NCBI RefSeq assembly: GCF_934754935.1
Contig: NZ_CAKVJB010000032.1
Location: forward strand, 1-26,478
Reading direction: 5' to 3'
DNA length: 26,478 nt
Source: an uncultured Holdemanella sp.
GTDB lineage: Bacteria; Bacillota_I; Bacilli_A; Erysipelotrichales; Erysipelotrichaceae
Shown here in pieces: positions 23,688-26,478 of the stretch. The stretch's first letter is position 1. The number at the start of each line of letters is the position of its first letter. The notes beneath the pieces were generated by a model. It was not told the origin of the DNA. It made no database searches and saw only the letters and a list, made by a program, of their open reading frames with translations. Made by a program: the position numbers and the translations under genes.

Positions 23688-24176
23688 CTATTTAATTTCT
23701 AAAATTTTTACATCATAAGGTTCTTCAACACGTTTTACAGTACAAACATCTCCTACTTTGTGGTCCATGATCACTTCAGCAAGTGGAGTTGTGTTTGAAA
23801 GCTTACCATTGAATGGATCCGCTTCAATTGTACCAACGATATTGAATGTTACTTCTTGATTGTCTGATAAATCTAAGATCTTAACTGTAGATCCTAATTT
23901 AACAACATTCTTTTTCTTTTTATCTTCTACATCTGCAGATTCACTAATGATTTCGGCATTTTTGATCATTGCCTCTAATTCACGAATACGACCTTCAACT
24001 TGTGCCTGGTGTTCTCTTGCAGCATCGTAGTCAGCATTTTCGGACAAGTCACCTTGCGCACGAGCTTCTTGCAACTCAACAATAACTTCTTGACGTACTT
24101 TATGAACTAGGTTTTCATGTTCATTGACTAAATCATTATAACCTTCTTGGGTAACGTAAAATTTTTCATTTGCCAT
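23688..24176 (-). CDS. greA: Transcription elongation factor GreA
   Basis: Rescues backtracked RNA polymerase by stimulating transcript cleavage. The 162-residue product shows the N-terminal coiled coil with the acidic tip block ARAQGDLSENADYDAAREHQ (about 38-57) and the C-terminal FKBP-like domain (EADPFNGKLSNTTPLAEVIMDHKVGD). GGAG precedes the ATG by 8-9 nt. It has its own promoter (24208-24235) and follows mltG. No clear terminator lies before comEA 33 nt downstream, so some read-through into comEA-comEC-holA is likely. Confidence 0.97.
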   Translation of the reverse strand: MANEKFYVTQEGYNDLVNEHENLVHKVRQEVIVELQEARAQGDLSENADYDAAREHQAQVEGRIRELEAMIKNAEIISESADVEDKKKKNVVKLGSTVKILDLSDNQEVTFNIVGTIEADPFNGKLSNTTPLAEVIMDHKVGDVCTVKRVEEPYDVKILEIK

Positions 24177-24207
24177 GTGGTTTCACTCCTTGTATTTAGC
24201 ACAAAAA

Positions 24208-24235
24208 ATTATAGCATAATCCTTGAATTATGCAA
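24208..24235 (-). promoter_or_regulatory. greA promoter with an embedded inverted repeat
   Basis: On the minus strand -35 TTGCAT (24230-24235), a 16-nt spacer and -10 TATAAT (24208-24213). An inverted repeat GCATAAT-TCAAGG-ATTATGC (24214-24233) fills the spacer and overlaps the -35 box; with the T run downstream it could act as the mltG terminator or as an operator. Confidence 0.7.
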
Positions 24236-24242
24236 AACATTG

Positions 24243-25325
24243 TTACAGATTTAGCCCTAATTTTTCGCAAATCTGTTGATGTTCTTCATATGTTTTTGAA
24301 TAATAGACTTTGCCGTCTCCATATATATCTGCCGCAAAGAATAGATACTCTGTCTTTTTTGGTGAAAGCACAGCTTTGATCGCATCATCACCCGGATTTA
24401 AGATGGGTCCAACTGGCAAACCTTCATGTAAGTATGTATTGTATGGTGAATCGATTTCTGGATTGGTTTCACAATCCTGAGGATCTTTAAAATCATCATA
24501 TAATGCATAACATACCGTAACACTCGATTGTAGTTTCATACCTTGTTCTAAACGATTATGGAAAACACCTGCGATAGTTTCCATATCTTCTTTTGAACTG
24601 GCCTCAAATTGAACCACACTTGCCAAGCTTATAACTTGTTGCACAGAATAATCACTCTTTGAGAATAATTCCTTATTCTCTTTATACATCACTTCAAAGC
24701 GGTCTAGCATAATTCGCGTGATTTCATCAATTGAATCCTCTTTTTCTAAGTAATACGTATCCGGGAATAAATACCCTTCTAGTTTTACTTTGTAGTTGGA
24801 ATTATTTAAATCATCCACATGGATAAATGAATAATCTTTAGCTAGTTTTTCAATATATGAAATATCATTCCATTGATTTAAGATTTCTTCAGACGAAAAC
24901 TTTCCATCATATAAATTTGATATTTCATCCGCTATTTCTTTTGCCCATTTTCCTTCCGGTACCTTTAATATTAACGTATCCTTTTTTAGCTTTGTGCTAT
25001 CTTGAATATACGATAATATTTCTTTTACACTCATACCATCATTCAATTCAAATGTGCCTGCCACAAAATTGGTATTATGACTTGCCTTGGCATACACCTT
25101 TGTCACTGTCGCATTTGAAATCAAATGATCTTCTTCTAAATCTTGTACAACCTTGTCAAGCGTATCTCCGCTTTCAATTGTGAATACTATATTCTTATCC
25201 CCGTTGCCCGTACTTGCCAAACCGTTTTTCACCACAAAAATACCGGCAAGACCAGCGATAATTAAAATACATACAACGACTAATAAAACAACTCTTACAG
25301 AATTGACTTTACGCCTAGTCGGCAT
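24243..25325 (-). CDS. mltG: Endolytic murein transglycosylase MltG
   Basis: Membrane-bound lytic transglycosylase that ends or cuts growing glycan strands. The 360-residue product has a cytoplasmic basic tip (MPTRRKVNSVR), a transmembrane helix (about 11-31), a LysM-like segment and the YceG domain with the catalytic Glu in SVVQFEASSKEDMETIAGVFHNRL (E241) and LPVGPILNPGDDAI. I use ATG at 25323-25325 with GAGGA close upstream. A longer TTG frame lies within the preceding gene. It overlaps the DUF1292 gene by 11 nt. Confidence 0.95.
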   Translation of the reverse strand: MPTRRKVNSVRVVLLVVVCILIIAGLAGIFVVKNGLASTGNGDKNIVFTIESGDTLDKVVQDLEEDHLISNATVTKVYAKASHNTNFVAGTFELNDGMSVKEILSYIQDSTKLKKDTLILKVPEGKWAKEIADEISNLYDGKFSSEEILNQWNDISYIEKLAKDYSFIHVDDLNNSNYKVKLEGYLFPDTYYLEKEDSIDEITRIMLDRFEVMYKENKELFSKSDYSVQQVISLASVVQFEASSKEDMETIAGVFHNRLEQGMKLQSSVTVCYALYDDFKDPQDCETNPEIDSPYNTYLHEGLPVGPILNPGDDAIKAVLSPKKTEYLFFAADIYGDGKVYYSKTYEEHQQICEKLGLNL

Positions 25326-25572
25326 TTTCCTCGTCCTCAACAAATGTGTTGATTACTTCTTCAACCATATCCCATTCTGCTTCACTTTCGATTGGAATCA
25401 ATTGACCCTCATTATCATAACGAGATGCGTATACTTCGCCCTCATCAAGTTCTGGATCTTGGAAAACAACATATTGACATCCTGTCTCATCACTATCAAA
25501 AGTGAATAGAATTGTCATCTTTTTTTCATTTCCATTTTCATCTTTAACATATAAACTATTTGAATCTAACAT
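25315..25572 (-). CDS. DUF1292 family protein (YrzB-like)
   Basis: An 85-residue acidic protein of the DUF1292 family, marked by FTFDSDETGCQYVVFQD and YASRY. Function is unknown. It sits in the conserved ireB-ruvX-DUF1292-mltG order seen in many Bacillota. The ATG follows AAAGGAAG. A terminator-like hairpin separates it from ruvX, so expression may be partly lowered. Confidence 0.88.
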   Translation of the reverse strand: MLDSNSLYVKDENGNEKKMTILFTFDSDETGCQYVVFQDPELDEGEVYASRYDNEGQLIPIESEAEWDMVEEVINTFVEDEENAD

Positions 25573-25587
25573 ACATTACTTCCTTTC

Positions 25588-25616
25588 AAAAATAAAGGAG
25601 GACATTAAAATCCCCC
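25588..25616 (-). terminator. Weak terminator-like hairpin between ruvX and DUF1292
   Basis: On the minus strand GGGGGA pairs with TCCTCC (one G-U pair, 8-nt loop) and is followed by TTTATTTTT. The ruvX stop codon lies in the loop. It may attenuate the operon. Confidence 0.45.
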
Positions 25617-26030
25617 GTTTTGTCTGTCCAAAAAACTCTGTAAAATTTGAACCGCAGCCATTTGATCAATTACTTTTTTACGTTTCTTTCTTGAAACATC
25701 CCCCTGAAGTAAGATCTTCTCAGCTGCAACTGTTGTAAGTCGCTCATCCCATAGATGAACTTTAATTCCAGAAGATTCTAATTTCTTGGCAAATTCACAA
25801 GATATTTCACCACGAATTCCGATATCTCCATTCATGTGCTTTGGCAAGCCTAAAACTACTTCTTTTACTTTATTTTCCTGAAGTAATTTTAAAACCTCTT
25901 CTAAACAAGCATCATAATCATCTGATTCAAAACGCACTGTCGTTAAAGCACGACAAGTAATATGCAACGCATCACAAATTGACACACCACACGTTTTCGA
26001 ACCAAGATCTAAACCAATGATACGATCCAT
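25605..26030 (-). CDS. ruvX: RuvX/YqgF-family Holliday junction resolvase-like nuclease
   Basis: RNase H-like nuclease, reported as a Holliday junction resolvase and in rRNA processing. The 141-residue product begins RIIGLDLGSKTCGVSICD with the catalytic Asp at 8, then VLGLPKHMNGDIG and VHLWDERLTT. The start shares one base with the ireB stop, so the two are coupled. Confidence 0.93.
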   Translation of the reverse strand: MDRIIGLDLGSKTCGVSICDALHITCRALTTVRFESDDYDACLEEVLKLLQENKVKEVVLGLPKHMNGDIGIRGEISCEFAKKLESSGIKVHLWDERLTTVAAEKILLQGDVSRKKRKKVIDQMAAVQILQSFLDRQNGGF

Positions 26031-26281
26031 TATTTATCCAAATATGCACGTACTAATTCTTCAATGATTTCATAACGTTCGATTTTTTGGATCAAGTTAC
26101 GAGCATTCTTGTGAGAAGAAATATACGCAGGATCATTACTGATCAAGTAGCCAGCAATCTGATTTTCTGAATTATAACCACGTTCTTCCAAAGCATCACT
26201 TACTTCACGAAGAATCATCTTGATATTCTCACGACGAATCTCTTCCGTAGTAAATGTCATTGTTTCGGTAATGTCTTTCAT
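26030..26281 (-). CDS. ireB: IreB family regulatory phosphoprotein (DUF965)
   Basis: An 83-residue protein of the IreB/YrzL family, a substrate of the PASTA kinase IreK in enterococci linked to cephalosporin tolerance. The N-terminal TETMTFTTEEI carries the threonines phosphorylated in that family, followed by SDALEERGYNSENQIAGYLISNDPAYISSHKNARNLI. AAGGAG lies before the ATG. It heads the ireB-ruvX-DUF1292-mltG run. The IreK kinase is not in the window. Confidence 0.93.
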   Translation of the reverse strand: MKDITETMTFTTEEIRRENIKMILREVSDALEERGYNSENQIAGYLISNDPAYISSHKNARNLIQKIERYEIIEELVRAYLDK

Positions 26282-26307
26282 AATTTCACACTCCTTAACA
26301 CGATTTT

Positions 26308-26313
26308 ATTATA
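26308..26313 (-). promoter_or_regulatory. -10 box of the ireB operon
   Basis: On the minus strand TATAAT about 26 nt before the ireB ATG. The -35 at 17 nt spacing (TTTCTT) is weak. Confidence 0.55.
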
Positions 26314-26378
26314 TATGAATCCTAACCAAAAAGAAAGCGATTTAGTACAAAATTGGGGCCCATAATCTATAGAATATG

Positions 26379-26407
26379 CAAAAGAGGCACCTAACGTACC
26401 TCTTTTG
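26379..26407 (-). terminator. Terminator of the gene upstream of ireB (outside window)
   Basis: A 12-bp stem (CAAAAGAGGTAC/GTGCCTCTTTTG on the minus strand, with one G-U pair) and a short T run. The wobble pair is a mismatch on the plus strand, so it suits minus-strand RNA. The 70 bases beyond it show no clear coding sequence; those at the window end are more GC-rich than the rest. Confidence 0.6.
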
Positions 26408-26478
26408 GATGATCGTTGTCCCTGTATTGTTTTTTTGAAAAGGGCCCAGGATGGCGATGGCATCATCAGCGCTCCAAA

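Noticed and set aside
26278..26466. Minus-strand ORF of 62 codons upstream of ireB
   Set aside because: It spans a terminator hairpin and the ireB -10 region, and its composition is not protein-like.

Overview
This window is a low-GC chromosomal segment of a Gram-positive Bacillota bacterium. Gene order and protein character (CcpA-like regulator, ybeY-dgkA-era-recO-glyS, ireB-ruvX-DUF1292-mltG-greA, comEA-comEC-holA-rpsT) fit Bacillota, perhaps Erysipelotrichia; that rank is inference. Almost every gene is on the minus strand. Only rpsT and a RelB-type antitoxin are on the plus strand. No tRNA, rRNA, CRISPR array or complete insertion sequence was seen.

Layout in window order (transcription mostly right to left). 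1-887 is the N-terminal part of glycyl-tRNA synthetase. It is preceded by a strong promoter and a short leader RNA made of two near-identical 36-nt hairpin units and an intrinsic terminator. 1214-4046 is ybeY-dgkA-era-recO-HD hydrolase (ribosome maturation, lipid recycling, recombination, alarmone turnover), driven by a promoter whose predicted start is the ybeY ATG itself. 4091-5985 is a DUF948/YtxG-like gene, a YtxH-like helical gene and ccpA. 6101-7315 is a free-standing DUF4143 ATPase. 7412-11745 is pepV-trmB-thioredoxin-unknown disordered protein-murC. 11820-14295 is rpsO-pnp with a structured S15 leader. 14385-18206 is fmt-lepA-hemW.

18257-20310 runs on from rpsT into an accessory patch. 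It holds a relB antitoxin whose toxin is reduced to a 19-codon stub, a pair of 63-65 nt structured direct repeats, and a frameshifted AAA ATPase. The patch separates rpsT from holA, which are close neighbours in many Bacillota. 20388-23646 is comEA-comEC-holA, and 23688-26281 is ireB-ruvX-DUF1292-mltG-greA.

Most genes are housekeeping: translation, RNA decay, cell-wall synthesis, DNA replication and uptake. The parts that standard families do not explain are the tandem-hairpin leader before glyS, the structured repeat pair at 19210-19339, two -10 boxes placed exactly 6 nt before start codons (candidate leaderless mRNAs), and an acidic disordered protein with three SP-[IM]-[FY] motifs next to murC. 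All functional calls come from reading sequence and motif memory; no database search was run.
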